Positions 8,303 through 17,267 of a DNA stretch of 64,000 nucleotides are shown one piece after another (the stretch's first letter is position 1; each line of letters starts with the position of its first letter). Made by a program: the position numbers and the translations under genes. This stretch comes from Phreatobacter aquaticus (GTDB lineage Bacteria; Pseudomonadota; Alphaproteobacteria; Rhizobiales; Phreatobacteraceae): the NCBI RefSeq assembly GCF_005160265.1, contig NZ_CP039865.1:2566828-2630827 (forward strand), read 5' to 3'. The notes beneath the pieces were generated by a model. That model had not been told where the DNA came from. It saw only the letters and a program-made list of their open reading frames with translations, and made no database searches.

Positions 8303-9409
8303 CTATTCCGTCTTCTGGCAGATCGAGCGTAGCGCTGTCCATTGCTGCGGCGTGAGGGCTGCCGCGACGGCGGTCCTTTGGGCGACGGCGTCGCGGATTG
8401 CCTGTTCGCGCTCGGCATTGGCCGGGTGCGACGAGATCCAGGCAAGGCCGCCCGGGTCGGGAACGCCGAAGCCCATGAAGAAGCGGGCGAGCCCCATCGG
8501 ATCGCCGCCGGCCTTCAGCATCAGATCGACGGCGAAATGGTCCGCCTCGCGTTCGGCATCGCGGGAAAACGCGCTCTGCATCAGGCTGCGCGAGGCATAG
8601 ACGATGGCGGTGCCGCCGGCGAAATCGCCGAACACCGTGCCGAGCAGGAAGCCGAGGCCGCCAGCCTGGATCACCGAGCGCAGGCCGTGGCGCAGCTTCA
8701 CATGGCCGGTCTCATGGGCCAGCACGCCGGCCAGTTCATCCGCCGAGCGCGCCTTCTGCAGCAGGCCGTTGAAAATGTAGATATAGCCGCCGGGCAGCGC
8801 GAAGGCATTGACCAGCCGATGGTCGACGACCACCACCTTGAGCGGCAGATGCAGGCCGCCTGCGCGCTCGAACCGGCCGACCAGTTCGGCGAGCACGGCG
8901 ACGCCCTCCGGGTTGGTGCAGGTCTTCAGTCCGCGCGATCCGCCGAACATCTGGCGGATCTGCGGATCCATCGTGGCGCCAAGCCTGACCTCGGCCGAGG
9001 ACGGCACCAGTGGCGCCAGGCGTCCCGCGATCGCTGGCAGGCCGATGAAGGCGAGGCCCAGGAGCGACACGACGGCGGCAATCGCCCAGCCGACCACCGT
9101 CCAGCGCTCGCGGCGGGCCGCCAGGCCATGGGTCAGCGTGAGCGGCGCGCGCGCGGCCAGTTGCGAGGCGAAGGCGGGATCGGCGATTTCCAGGCGCGGC
9201 TCGGCGGTGGAGCCGGGTTCGGGCAGGCGGGTGATGGCAAGGCCGGTGCCGGAAAAGCCCTCGATGCGCCGGATCTTCGGATAGGGCCAGGTGGTGATCA
9301 TCCGGCCGTCCAGGCCGAACAGCGCCAGCCCCTCGGGATGAAGCGACACTTCCGCCGTCTGCCGGGTGGAGGTCAGGCCGTCGTAATAGGTGGCGGGCAC
9401 GCTCGGCAT
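8303..9409 (-). CDS. M48 family metalloprotease, membrane-anchored
   Basis: 368 residues. Zinc protease motif HETGH in LAGVLAHETGHVKLRHGLRS, with the third ligand Glu in DAEREADHFAVDLM. One membrane helix (VVGWAIAAVVSLLGLAFIGLPAIAG) lies about a third of the way in. The first 100 residues are a separate beta-rich module not found in HtpX. Unlike BepA/LoiP there is no cleavable signal peptide. The likely role is proteolytic quality control of envelope proteins. The start at 9409 lies two bases after the DUF898 stop codon. The DUF898 (YjgN)-M48 pair is common in proteobacteria, supporting one transcript and a joint function. Confidence 0.88.
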   Translation of the reverse strand: MPSVPATYYDGLTSTRQTAEVSLHPEGLALFGLDGRMITTWPYPKIRRIEGFSGTGLAITRLPEPGSTAEPRLEIADPAFASQLAARAPLTLTHGLAARRERWTVVGWAIAAVVSLLGLAFIGLPAIAGRLAPLVPSSAEVRLGATMDPQIRQMFGGSRGLKTCTNPEGVAVLAELVGRFERAGGLHLPLKVVVVDHRLVNAFALPGGYIYIFNGLLQKARSADELAGVLAHETGHVKLRHGLRSVIQAGGLGFLLGTVFGDFAGGTAIVYASRSLMQSAFSRDAEREADHFAVDLMLKAGGDPMGLARFFMGFGVPDPGGLAWISSHPANAEREQAIRDAVAQRTAVAAALTPQQWTALRSICQKTE

Positions 9410-9411
9410 GA

Positions 9412-10821
9412 TCAGAACCCGATGCCGATATCGACCGCATCGCCCAGGCTGTCGCCCATGGCGGAAGCGTCGACATTGCGGGCGGCGACGCCGTCAAGCG
9501 CCGCGATGCCCAGGACGGCGATCGAATTGACCCGCGCGCGGTGCAACCGGAGATCGATGAACACCTGCTTGAAGATCCAGAAGGCGCCGAAGCTGAGAAG
9601 ATAGGCCAGCACGATGAAGACCATGGCCGCGATGCCAGTGCCGCTGGCCGATCCGAAGGTCGAGAACGTATAGGCCAGACCGCCGAGGACGATCGTCAGG
9701 CTCAGGCTGAAGACCATCATGCAGCCCATCGCCGCCAGCATGCCGAGGCCATAGACCCGGTAGGACCTGCCGATGGTGAGGTTAGACACAAGGCTTGCGC
9801 CGCCAAGCCGCGTGCCACTCATCCGCCAGCGGAACAGGACAGCCTGGAAGGCCGGAAACAGCAGGACGGCGATGACACCCGACAGGACGATGGCCCCGGT
9901 CAGTGCGATGAACGCGACCGCGATCGGGCCGCGCGGGCTGAAATCGCCCTGCCGCGCATCGTGCCACAAGGCCTCGAAGAAGCCGGAGGGCGTGCCGCTC
10001 AGCGCCTGATAGACCATCACCAGGGGCAGGCCGAAGCCGATGGCCCAGATGATGATGCCGGACTTGAACAGCTGGAACGGCTCGCCGGTGAAATCGCCCT
10101 GGACGTCGCCATACCAGGTCTCGCGCATCTTGATCCGCTCGAGATAGGCCGTGGTCCAGGGGAGGGCGAGGCCGAGCGTGGCGATCACGATGAGCGACAG
10201 GCCGAAGGCCTTGGCGGCATAGGCCCAGGCCGAGCCGGTCATGCGCAGCCTCAGGCCCCGCCACGCCGTGCGGGCCAGGCGGTAGCGCCGTCCCGCATAG
10301 GCGGCGAACTGGCCGAGGAAGATCAGGATCAGGAACAGGGCGATCGAGATCACCATGTCGGCCTGGGGCAGGCCGAGCGCCAGGAAGAAGGCGCCGGCCT
10401 TCAGCGGCACCAGGATGGCGAGCGCGATGAGGAAGCCCTTGAACAGCTCCAGGCCGCGGCCGGTATAGCCGATCGCCTCGGCCCCAACCATGGTGTGCGA
10501 CCAGTAGAACCGGCGGACATCGGTGATCAGCCAGAAACGGTAGAGGCCGAGCGTCACCAATTGCAGCAGGAAACCCATGGTGAGCAGGCCGAACAGGCTG
10601 CCGCCAAGGCCGGTGAAGGTCATGGCGGCGGTGTTCGGCGGTTGCGGCATGGCGATGGCCGGATTCACCCAGCCGGTGGGTGGTGGCGGCCCGCCCGCCT
10701 CGGTCCAGCCGGGGGGCATCGCGGCGGCCCGCGACGCGGCCTCGGCGGCAGCCATGGCGCCCGCGGTCGAGCGCGGTCCCCAGGGGCCAGGGACGGGAGC
10801 CTGGGCGGCAGCGTCGGTCAT
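9412..10821 (-). CDS. DUF898 (YjgN) family multi-pass membrane protein
   Basis: 469 residues. A Pro/Ala-rich soluble head covers about the first 60 residues. The remainder has ten or so membrane segments, such as LGGSLFGLLTMGFLLQLVTLGLY and GIAAMVFIVLAYLLSFGAFWIF. Family landmarks are two copies of a YRFWLITDVRRFYWSHT-like segment and RYRLARTAWRGLRLRM. ATG at 10821 is chosen. The open frame continues into the family C repeat at 10918-10961, which is clearly not coding. First gene of the minus-strand group with the M48 protease, DUF1499 and M20 genes. The molecular function of YjgN proteins is not established. Confidence 0.85.
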   Translation of the reverse strand: MTDAAAQAPVPGPWGPRSTAGAMAAAEAASRAAAMPPGWTEAGGPPPPTGWVNPAIAMPQPPNTAAMTFTGLGGSLFGLLTMGFLLQLVTLGLYRFWLITDVRRFYWSHTMVGAEAIGYTGRGLELFKGFLIALAILVPLKAGAFFLALGLPQADMVISIALFLILIFLGQFAAYAGRRYRLARTAWRGLRLRMTGSAWAYAAKAFGLSLIVIATLGLALPWTTAYLERIKMRETWYGDVQGDFTGEPFQLFKSGIIIWAIGFGLPLVMVYQALSGTPSGFFEALWHDARQGDFSPRGPIAVAFIALTGAIVLSGVIAVLLFPAFQAVLFRWRMSGTRLGGASLVSNLTIGRSYRVYGLGMLAAMGCMMVFSLSLTIVLGGLAYTFSTFGSASGTGIAAMVFIVLAYLLSFGAFWIFKQVFIDLRLHRARVNSIAVLGIAALDGVAARNVDASAMGDSLGDAVDIGIGF

Positions 10822-10917
10822 GCGTGGCGTCTCCGTCGGCGGATGAACGCGAGCATAGGCCGGCAAGGGTTTCCGGGCCAAGTCCCGGGAGGGCAGGGGA
10901 TGTTTCGAGGGGAAAAG

Positions 10918-10961
10918 TCCACCCCACCCCAGCCCTCCCCGCAAGCGGGGAGGGGGACTTG
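10918..10961. repeat. GC-rich palindromic repeat, family C, copy 3
   Basis: CCACCCCACCCCAGCCCTCCC followed by the hairpin CCCTCCCCGC-AA-GCGGGGAGGG. Same family as 972-1020 and 1112-1155. It lies about 100 bases upstream of the DUF898 start, in a 391-base region (10822-11212) that otherwise holds only the family A repeat. Confidence 0.6.
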
Positions 10962-11050
10962 AGTGCGCTATCGGCACATAGCGCCAACAGTCGAACTGCG
11001 AGTTAGGCGAAGCCTCAGCTCATTAGTCTCGTTGGCGGCAACCCTCCGGA

Positions 11051-11160
11051 CCTCATCCTGAGGTGCGCGGGCGAAGCCCGGGCCTCGAAGGATCCCTTGC
11101 GCTGGCGCTGTCCTCAAAAGGTCCTTCGAGGCTCGCTAACGCTCGCACCTCAGGATGAGG
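11051..11160. repeat. Intergenic palindromic repeat, family A, locus 1
   Basis: Two inverted copies of a roughly 40-base unit. The left arm begins CCTCATCCTGAGGTGCG and contains GGCCTCGAAGGATC; the right arm is its inverse, GGTCCTTCGAGGCTCG ... CGCACCTCAGGATGAGG. Between them is a short unique spacer. Related pairs occur at 31423-31533, 49988-50132 and 53397-53555. The whole can form a long cruciform or RNA hairpin. Confidence 0.75.
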
Positions 11161-11212
11161 TCAGGAGGCAGTCGATGTGCGGCCGGCATCTCGGCTAGCC
11201 AGCCCCCCAGCC

Positions 11213-12841
11213 TCACGCCGTCGGCAGCGTGTAGCCCTTGAACCGGTCGCGCAGCGTCGTCTTCTGGATCTTGCCGGTCGCGGTGTGCGGGATCTCGTCG
11301 ACCACCACCACGTCGTCGGGCAGCCACCACTTGGCGATCTTGCCCTCCATATAGGCCATCACGCTCTCTTTCGTCGGCGCACGCCCGGCCTTGGCGACTA
11401 CCACCAGCAGCGGCCGCTCGTCCCACTTCGGATGGGCGATGCCGATGACGGCGGCTTCCGCCACGTCCGGGTGGCCGACGGCGAGGTTCTCGATGTCGAT
11501 CGACGAGATCCACTCGCCGCCCGACTTGATGACGTCCTTCGAGCGGTCGACGATGCGCATATAGCCGTGCGGATCGATAGTCGCGACGTCGCCGGTGTCG
11601 AAGAACCCGTCGGCGTCGAGGATCTGTCCGCCCTCGCCCTTGAAATATTCCCGCGCCACCGCCGGTCCACGCACCAGAAGCCTGCCGAACACCTTGCCGT
11701 CGCGGGCAAGCTCGGTGCCCGCGTCGTCGGCGATCTTCATCTCCACGCCGAAGGGCGGATGGCCCGTCGTCTCCTTGATGTCGAGCCAGGCGTCGCCCGT
11801 GAGATCGGCATATTCGGGCTTCAGCGAGCAGAGCGTGCCGATCGGGCTCATCTCCGTCATGCCCCAGGCATGCATGACCTCGGCGCCATAGACGTCGCGG
11901 AACTTTTCCGTCACGGCGCGCGGGCAGGCCGAGCCGCCGATGATCACCTTGGTGAGGTCGGGCAGCATCTGCCCGGTCTTTTCCAGCTCCTGCAGCAGCA
12001 TCAGCCAGACGGTCGGCACGGCGGCCGAATGCGTCACCTTGTAGATGGTGAGCAGTTCGGCGATCGAGGCGCCGTCCATCTTGGCGCCGGGCATGACCAG
12101 CGAGGTGCCGGCCATCGGCGCGGTGAAGGCGAGCGACCAGCCATTGGCATGGAACATCGGCACCACCGGCAGCATCACGTCGCGCGACGACAGGCCCAGC
12201 ATGTCGGGTGCGTTGCACATCAGCGAATGGATGATGTTCGAGCGGTGGGAATAGACCACGCCCTTGGGATTGCCCGTGGTGCCGGACGTGTAGCACATGC
12301 CCGCCGCAGTCTGTTCGTCGAACTGCTTCCACTCGTAATCGGCGTCGACCTGGCCGATCCAGTCCTCATAGGCGACCGCGTTCTTGAGCGAGGTCTGCGG
12401 CATGTGGGCGCCATCGGTCAGCACGATGTAGCGCTCGACCAGCGGCAGCTTGTCCTGGAGCTTCTCCATCAGCGGCACGAAGGTGAGATCGATCATCATC
12501 ACGCGGTCTTCGGCGTGATTGGCGATCCAGGCGATCTGCTCGGGGAACAGGCGCGGGTTCAGCGTGTGATAGACCGCGCCCATGCCGGTGATGCCGTACC
12601 AGACCTCCAGATGGCGCCAGGTGTTCCAGGCGACCGTGCCGATCCGGTCGCCGAGCTTGATGCCGTCCATCTCCAGCCGCTTGGCCACCCGCTTGGCGTT
12701 CAGCCGGATGGCCGAATAGGTGGTCTCGACGATCGGCCCCTCGATCGAGCGGGAGATCACCTTGCGCCCGCCATGGTAGAGGCCGGCATGGTCGATGATC
12801 TTCGAGATCAGCAGCGGCCAGTCCTGCATGAGACCGAGCAT
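11213..12841 (-). CDS. Medium/long-chain fatty-acid-CoA ligase (AlkK/DmdB type)
   Basis: 542-residue AMP-forming acyl-CoA synthetase that activates a carboxylic acid with ATP and CoA. The P-loop-like motif is [19 protein letters not shown] near residue 180. The adenine-binding motif is [12 protein letters not shown] near 325. The hinge is [15 protein letters not shown] near 430, and the catalytic Lys is in [14 protein letters not shown] near the C-terminus. The GGEWIS hinge and overall pattern fit the AlkK / methylmercaptopropionate-CoA ligase branch. ATG at 12841 is preceded by CGGAGGAATGCC, a strong ribosome site, so the 50-residue upstream extension is rejected. Single gene between family A repeats and tRNA-Gln. 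The acid used is not predictable. Confidence 0.92.
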   Translation of the reverse strand: MLGLMQDWPLLISKIIDHAGLYHGGRKVISRSIEGPIVETTYSAIRLNAKRVAKRLEMDGIKLGDRIGTVAWNTWRHLEVWYGITGMGAVYHTLNPRLFPEQIAWIANHAEDRVMMIDLTFVPLMEKLQDKLPLVERYIVLTDGAHMPQTSLKNAVAYEDWIGQVDADYEWKQFDEQTAAGMCYTSGTTGNPKGVVYSHRSNIIHSLMCNAPDMLGLSSRDVMLPVVPMFHANGWSLAFTAPMAGTSLVMPGAKMDGASIAELLTIYKVTHSAAVPTVWLMLLQELEKTGQMLPDLTKVIIGGSACPRAVTEKFRDVYGAEVMHAWGMTEMSPIGTLCSLKPEYADLTGDAWLDIKETTGHPPFGVEMKIADDAGTELARDGKVFGRLLVRGPAVAREYFKGEGGQILDADGFFDTGDVATIDPHGYMRIVDRSKDVIKSGGEWISSIDIENLAVGHPDVAEAAVIGIAHPKWDERPLLVVVAKAGRAPTKESVMAYMEGKIAKWWLPDDVVVVDEIPHTATGKIQKTTLRDRFKGYTLPTA

Positions 12842-13010
12842 GGCATTCCTCCGGTATGTGTGGGCCTGCGCACGGACCCTGATTGGCGGCGAAACTAGAC
12901 GAGCCGGTGCGCACCCGTAAACTCCGGCGCTTGGCCGAGGCGCAAACCGGGCTTCTCGCCGCAGCTTCGGCTTGGCCGCCGCGCAATTCACCGCTTTCGA
13001 CCGAAGGCCG

Positions 13011-13039
13011 TTGAACCCTCCCGCGACGGTCGCTATGGT
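13011..13039 (+). promoter_or_regulatory. Probable promoter of tRNA-Gln
   Basis: TTGAAC at 13011-13016 and TATGGT at 13034-13039 with 17-base spacing. The predicted start lies about 40 bases before the mature tRNA. Confidence 0.4.
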
Positions 13040-13085
13040 CCGCCCGCTTCGCGACCGGCGCCCTTCACATGCGCCCGTCCGCCGG

Positions 13086-13159
13086 TGGGTCGTCGTCTAA
13101 TGGTAGGACTCGGGATTTTGATTCCCGCTATCTAGGTTCGAATCCTAGCGACCCAGCCA
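13086..13159 (+). tRNA. tRNA-Gln (anticodon TTG)
   Basis: 74 bases including CCA. Acceptor arms TGGGTCG and CGACCCA pair fully, and the discriminator is G. The anticodon arm CGGGA-TTTTGAT-TCCCG gives anticodon TTG. The T arm carries GGTTCGAATCC. Confidence 0.95.
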
Positions 13160-13210
13160 AGGGCCTCAGGCCAGCTGGCCGGCGGCAAGACATTGACCGA
13201 GTGTTCCTCT

Positions 13211-14182
13211 GTGACCCACTCACCGATCCACGTCGCGATCGCCTTCGATCGGGCCATGCTGCTGCCGGGGCTGGTCCTCGTGTCGTCCATCCGCGACACG
13301 GCGAAGGCCACCCGGCCGATGGTGGTGCATCTGCTCCATGACGGGCTGGCGGACGACCTCGCTCCCGCTTTTGCCGAGCTCGAACGGCCGGGATTGTCGA
13401 TCGCGCTTCATGACCTCGCCAGCCGCTTCGCCGACATCGACATTGCGCCCCCGCTGTCCCGGGCGGCGCTGTTCAGGCTGAGCCTGCCTGACGTGCTGAC
13501 CGGCATCGGGCGGGTTGTCTATCTCGATGCCGACACCCTTGTGCTGCGCGACCTCGGCGAGTTGCACGACCACGCCCTGGGCGGGCGACTCCACGCCGCC
13601 ATGGCCGATGTCCCGCTCTATTATTTCGAGCTGCTGTCGCCGCTGCCGGCCCCCTATGGCGGCGTCGCCATGACCTATCTGCGCGATCATCTGGGGATCG
13701 CCTATTCGCAGCCGTCGGACTATTTCAATTCGGGCGTCATGGTCATCGATCTGGAGGCCTGGCGGTCACGGGACATCGCGCGGCGCTGCACCGATCTGAT
13801 CCGCCGGAAGGGGCCCTTCGTCTGGGCCGACCAGGACGCGCTCAACATGGTCTGCGGCAAGGATTGGGCGCCGCTGGATGCGCGCTGGAACAGCTTTGCC
13901 GCCAAGGCCTCCGCCGTCTCGCCTCTGGGCAAGCCTTATGCCCTGCTGTCGCTGCAGCACATCTGGCGCTCCGATCCCTGGATCGTCCATTTTTCAGGAC
14001 CGGCCAAGCCCTGGCATGCCGGCACGCCGCCCACCGTCCACGACCATCTGTACTGGCGCCAGGCGGCGAAAACCCGATGGGGGCGGCGGTTGCGGCGAGG
14101 CCGGACCGTCGCCCGATGGCGCTCGCACGCACGCACCGGCTTGGCGCGCGCTCGCGGCCTTGTCGCGCGCTGGATGCGGTGA
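13211..14182 (+). CDS. Glycosyltransferase family 8 protein
   Basis: 323-residue retaining glycosyltransferase of the LgtC/glycogenin fold, expected to move a sugar from a nucleotide-sugar onto lipopolysaccharide or a capsule precursor. The Mn2+-binding DxD motif is VVYLDADTLVL at about 100. The acceptor-side motif is YFNSGVMVIDLEAW at about 175, followed by WADQDALN and the C-terminal metal ligand region HFSGPAKPWH. GTG at 13211 gives the N-terminus VTHSPIHVAIAFD, which begins right before the first strand as in relatives. TTG at 13193 is an alternative, and neither has a strong ribosome site. The C-terminal tail is very Arg-rich and could contact membrane phospholipid. It lies directly downstream of tRNA-Gln with no other sugar genes nearby. 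Confidence 0.88.
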   Translation: MTHSPIHVAIAFDRAMLLPGLVLVSSIRDTAKATRPMVVHLLHDGLADDLAPAFAELERPGLSIALHDLASRFADIDIAPPLSRAALFRLSLPDVLTGIGRVVYLDADTLVLRDLGELHDHALGGRLHAAMADVPLYYFELLSPLPAPYGGVAMTYLRDHLGIAYSQPSDYFNSGVMVIDLEAWRSRDIARRCTDLIRRKGPFVWADQDALNMVCGKDWAPLDARWNSFAAKASAVSPLGKPYALLSLQHIWRSDPWIVHFSGPAKPWHAGTPPTVHDHLYWRQAAKTRWGRRLRRGRTVARWRSHARTGLARARGLVARWMR

Positions 14183-14314
14183 TTGGTCGCGAGGGGCGAG
14201 GGGTCGTCATCGAGGGGCACGTCGTGAGACTGTTTGAGCCTGCCCGTCGGCGCCTTTCCTTTTCAAAAGGATGGGATAGGCTTCGATCAAAGAATAAAGA
14301 AATGGGGAGGACTG

Positions 14315-14767
14315 ATGACCGTCATCAACGTGAACGGGCAGTCGCGCGAGAGCAAGGCTGACCCCTCGACACCTCTGCTCTGGGTTTTGCGCGAGGAATT
14401 CGGGCTCACCGGCACAAAATATGGCTGTGGCGTCGCAGCGTGCGGGGCCTGTACGATCCACATCGATGGCGTTGCTGCAAGGGCGTGTGCCACGCCCCTT
14501 TCGGGGGCTGTCGGCGCGAAGATCGTGACCATCGAAGGCCTGCCGGGCGGCGCGGATCATCCCGTGATCAAGGCGTGGATCACCGAACAGGCGCCCCAAT
14601 GCGGCTATTGCCAGTCTGGTCAGGTCATGAGCGCTGCGGCGCTTCTGGCCCAGACGCCAAAGCCAACCCGCCAGCAGATCGTCGACGCCATGGACGGCAA
14701 TCTCTGCCGCTGTGGCAGCTACAATCAGATCATCGCCGCCGTCGAACGCGCAAGCCAGGGAGCCTGA
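14315..14767 (+). CDS. iorA: Isoquinoline 1-oxidoreductase-type small subunit, [2Fe-2S] protein
   Basis: 150-residue iron-sulfur subunit of a xanthine-dehydrogenase-family molybdenum hydroxylase. A plant-type [2Fe-2S] cluster is bound by GCGVAACGACTIHIDG plus the following Cys in ARACATP. The second cluster uses QCGYCQSGQ and CRCGSY. It passes electrons from the molybdenum centre of the large subunit. ATG at 14315 follows GGGGAGG, and an upstream extension to 14234 is rejected. Its stop lies only three bases before the large subunit start, so the two are co-translated. The exact substrate (N-heterocycle or aldehyde) cannot be given. The gene symbol follows the family name rather than proven activity. 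Confidence 0.88.
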   Translation: MTVINVNGQSRESKADPSTPLLWVLREEFGLTGTKYGCGVAACGACTIHIDGVAARACATPLSGAVGAKIVTIEGLPGGADHPVIKAWITEQAPQCGYCQSGQVMSAAALLAQTPKPTRQQIVDAMDGNLCRCGSYNQIIAAVERASQGA

Positions 14768-14770
14768 ACC

Positions 14771-16966
14771 ATGACCAGCTCCCTCAACGCCATCGCGATC
14801 GCACCGTCTCGCCGGAACCTGCTCGCCGGTGCCGCGGGCCTCTCCTTTGCCTTTGCCTTCGGGACTGCCGGCACGGACGCGCAGGCTCAGTCCGGCGGAA
14901 CGCTCAACGCCTATGTGAAGATCGCGCCAGACGGAACGATCACCATCATGGCGCCCGCGCCCGAGATGGGGCAGGCGACCAACACGTCGCTGCCGCTCAT
15001 CATCGCCGAGGAGCTGGATGCCGATTGGAGCCGTGTGCGCGTGGAAACCGCACCCGTTGCCGCTGCCTACAACCATCCCGTTTTCCGCGCGCAGTTTGTC
15101 GTCGCCAGCCTCACGACCCGCGCCTATTGGATGCCGCTTCGCACAGCGGGTGCACAGGCGCGCCGGGTTCTGATCGACGCTGCCGCCGCGCGTTGGAACG
15201 TCCCGGCCACCGAGCTTACGACCGAGCCCGGCATGGTCGTGCATGGGCCAAGCAATCGCCGGCTGAGCTATGGCGAGATCGCCGGCTTCGCGACGGTTCC
15301 CAATCCGCTGCCGGAGATCAAGCCCGAGCAACTCAAGAAGCCCGCGGATTTCCGCCTGATCGGCAAGGATGTCGCCCGCTGGGACGTGCCGGCCAAGTCG
15401 ACCGGCCGGGCGACCTATGCCATCGACGTGCGCGTGCCGAACATGGCCCATGCCGTCATCGCGCGCGCGCCGGTCATGGATGGCGGGCCCAAGAGCCATA
15501 ATGGCGATGAGGTCCGGAAAATGCCGGGTGTCATCGCCGTGGTTCCCCTCGCGCAGGGCGTTGTGGTGGTCGCCGAGCGCGTCGAGCAGGCCATGGCTGG
15601 GCGTGCGGCCCTCAAGGTCGAGTGGAATGCCGCACCGGCCAGTGGCTACGACTCAACGGCCGCCCTGGCGAAATATGTCGCCGATGCAAAGGACGCCACG
15701 AAGCAAGCCGTTGTCGGCCGCAAGACGGGCGAGGTCGAGCCTGCGCTTGCGTCTGCGGCGCGGGTCGTCTCCGGGGAATATTCGACCGATTATGCCTATC
15801 ACGCGCAGATGGAGCCGCTGACCTGCGTTGCCTCCGTGACGGCGGATGGCGTCGAGGTCTGGACCGGCACGCAATGGCCGACGAAAGTGCAGGGCGACGC
15901 GGCGAGGATTGCCGGCGTTCCGCCCGAGAAGGTCAAGGTCAACATGCAGCCGATGGGTGGCGGCTACGGCCGGCGCGCCCAGACCGAATATGCCAGCGAG
16001 GCCGTGGAAGTCTCCAAGGCCATCGGGCGTCCGGTGAAGCTCATGGCCACGCGCGAGGATGATGTCATCAACGCCCATTGCCGCCCGATGACCGCGCACC
16101 GGATCGATGTCGGGCTCGATGCGAGCGGCAAGGTGACCGCCTGGAAGCACCGGCTCGCTGCCGATCTTGTCGTGCTGCAGGTCTATGGGCAGGCGCGGCT
16201 CGATGCCCAGAAGGGCGTCGACCATATCGTCATGGCCCATGCCGACGTGCCGCTCTACGATGTGCCTCATCACCTGGCCGAACATGTCTACGAGGATAGC
16301 GGCGTCAGGACTGCCGCCTGGCGCGGCATTGGCGCGGGGCCGAACGCCTTCGCCATCGAGGCGATGGTCGACGATCTGGCAAAGCTCGCCGGGCAGGATC
16401 CGGTCGCGTTTCGCCTGGCCTTCCTCAAGGATGCGCGCGCCAAGGCTGTGATTCAGGCTGTCGCCGCGATGTCCGGCTGGCCGAAGGCGCGTGAAGGGGC
16501 AAGCCTCGGCGTTGCCTTCTCGCGGCTTGGCGTGCCGCAGCTGGGCGAGTCGCTTGCCGCTGTCGTCGCCGAAACAACGCTGGATCGGGCAAGCGGGACA
16601 ATCCGCGTCTCGAAGCTCTGGTGCGCGGTCGATGTCGGCTTGCCGGTACAGCCGCGCAACATCCGCCAGCAAGTCGAGGGTTCGCTGATCTGGGGCCTTT
16701 CAAGCGCGATCAAGGAGCGGATCACGCACAAGAACGGCGCCGTCGAGCAGCACAATTACACGGACTATCCGATCCTGCGCATGTCCGAGACACCGCAGAT
16801 CGAGATCCGGATCATCCGCAGTGGCGACATTCCGATGCCGGTGGGCGAGCTGGGGCTGGCATCCGTGACACCGGCCGTCTCGAATGCGATCCTTGCCATG
16901 ACGGGCAAGCGCCTCGCCAACGCGCCCTTCACGGCGGATCGAGTCATGTCGGCACTCAAGACATAA
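14771..16966 (+). CDS. iorB: Isoquinoline 1-oxidoreductase-type large subunit (molybdopterin)
   Basis: 731 residues. The twin-arginine signal SRRNLLAGAAGLSFAFAFGTAG near residues 12-35 and DAQAQ after it mark Tat export, so the enzyme works in the periplasm as in the isoquinoline-oxidoreductase family. Molybdopterin contacts include PMGGGYGRRAQTEY, with Arg-rich GYGRR. The catalytic base Glu is in VGELGLASVTPAVSNAI near the C-terminus. It hydroxylates a carbon next to nitrogen, or oxidises an aldehyde, using water as oxygen source. Its small subunit has no signal and probably travels with it. No cytochrome c subunit or XdhC-type cofactor-loading chaperone is adjacent, which is unusual and implies these are elsewhere. 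Confidence 0.9.
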   Translation: MTSSLNAIAIAPSRRNLLAGAAGLSFAFAFGTAGTDAQAQSGGTLNAYVKIAPDGTITIMAPAPEMGQATNTSLPLIIAEELDADWSRVRVETAPVAAAYNHPVFRAQFVVASLTTRAYWMPLRTAGAQARRVLIDAAAARWNVPATELTTEPGMVVHGPSNRRLSYGEIAGFATVPNPLPEIKPEQLKKPADFRLIGKDVARWDVPAKSTGRATYAIDVRVPNMAHAVIARAPVMDGGPKSHNGDEVRKMPGVIAVVPLAQGVVVVAERVEQAMAGRAALKVEWNAAPASGYDSTAALAKYVADAKDATKQAVVGRKTGEVEPALASAARVVSGEYSTDYAYHAQMEPLTCVASVTADGVEVWTGTQWPTKVQGDAARIAGVPPEKVKVNMQPMGGGYGRRAQTEYASEAVEVSKAIGRPVKLMATREDDVINAHCRPMTAHRIDVGLDASGKVTAWKHRLAADLVVLQVYGQARLDAQKGVDHIVMAHADVPLYDVPHHLAEHVYEDSGVRTAAWRGIGAGPNAFAIEAMVDDLAKLAGQDPVAFRLAFLKDARAKAVIQAVAAMSGWPKAREGASLGVAFSRLGVPQLGESLAAVVAETTLDRASGTIRVSKLWCAVDVGLPVQPRNIRQQVEGSLIWGLSSAIKERITHKNGAVEQHNYTDYPILRMSETPQIEIRIIRSGDIPMPVGELGLASVTPAVSNAILAMTGKRLANAPFTADRVMSALKT

Positions 16967-17090
16967 GCGAGGACGGGCGTTTCCAACCGACGTGCTGCCG
17001 TCTCCGGCATTGCGGCTCTGCCACCTTGAGGCGACGCGCTCGGCCACCAAGGTTGCCGAGGCGGTTGTGAGGGATCGGCGTCGTGATCCC

Positions 17091-17128
17091 CCACAAAAAG
17101 ACCGGCGTCGTCTTGTCGACAACGCCGG
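17091..17128 (-). terminator. Rho-independent terminator for fixK
   Basis: Read on the minus strand, the hairpin at 17128-17102 (CCGGCGT...ACGCCGG, 11 pairs with one mismatch, four-base loop) is followed by TCTTTTTGTGG. It lies about 140 bases after the fixK stop. A second small hairpin, GGGATC...GATCCC, sits at 17071-17090. The rest of the 16967-17267 gap holds nothing recognisable. Confidence 0.6.
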
Positions 17129-17267
17129 CTGAGGTTCTGGATGTGCGCCCGCCGTGCCAAGGGGGATGCCGGCCCGTCGTGCAAGCGATCAACGCGGGAG
17201 GGCGCCGATCGTTTCCGGACCCGGAGGTTCGGCTGTCATCCAGTCGTGAAACGGAGGCCAGCCCCCA

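Noticed and set aside
6242-8332. Long open frame (696 codons) opposite the M20 and DUF1499 genes
   Set aside because: Spans two real genes and their gap on the opposite strand; composition is Arg/Gly/Ala/Asp-rich noise.
12842-12991. Fifty-residue N-terminal extension of the acyl-CoA ligase
   Set aside because: Composition is unlike the protein, and ATG at 12841 has a perfect ribosome site.
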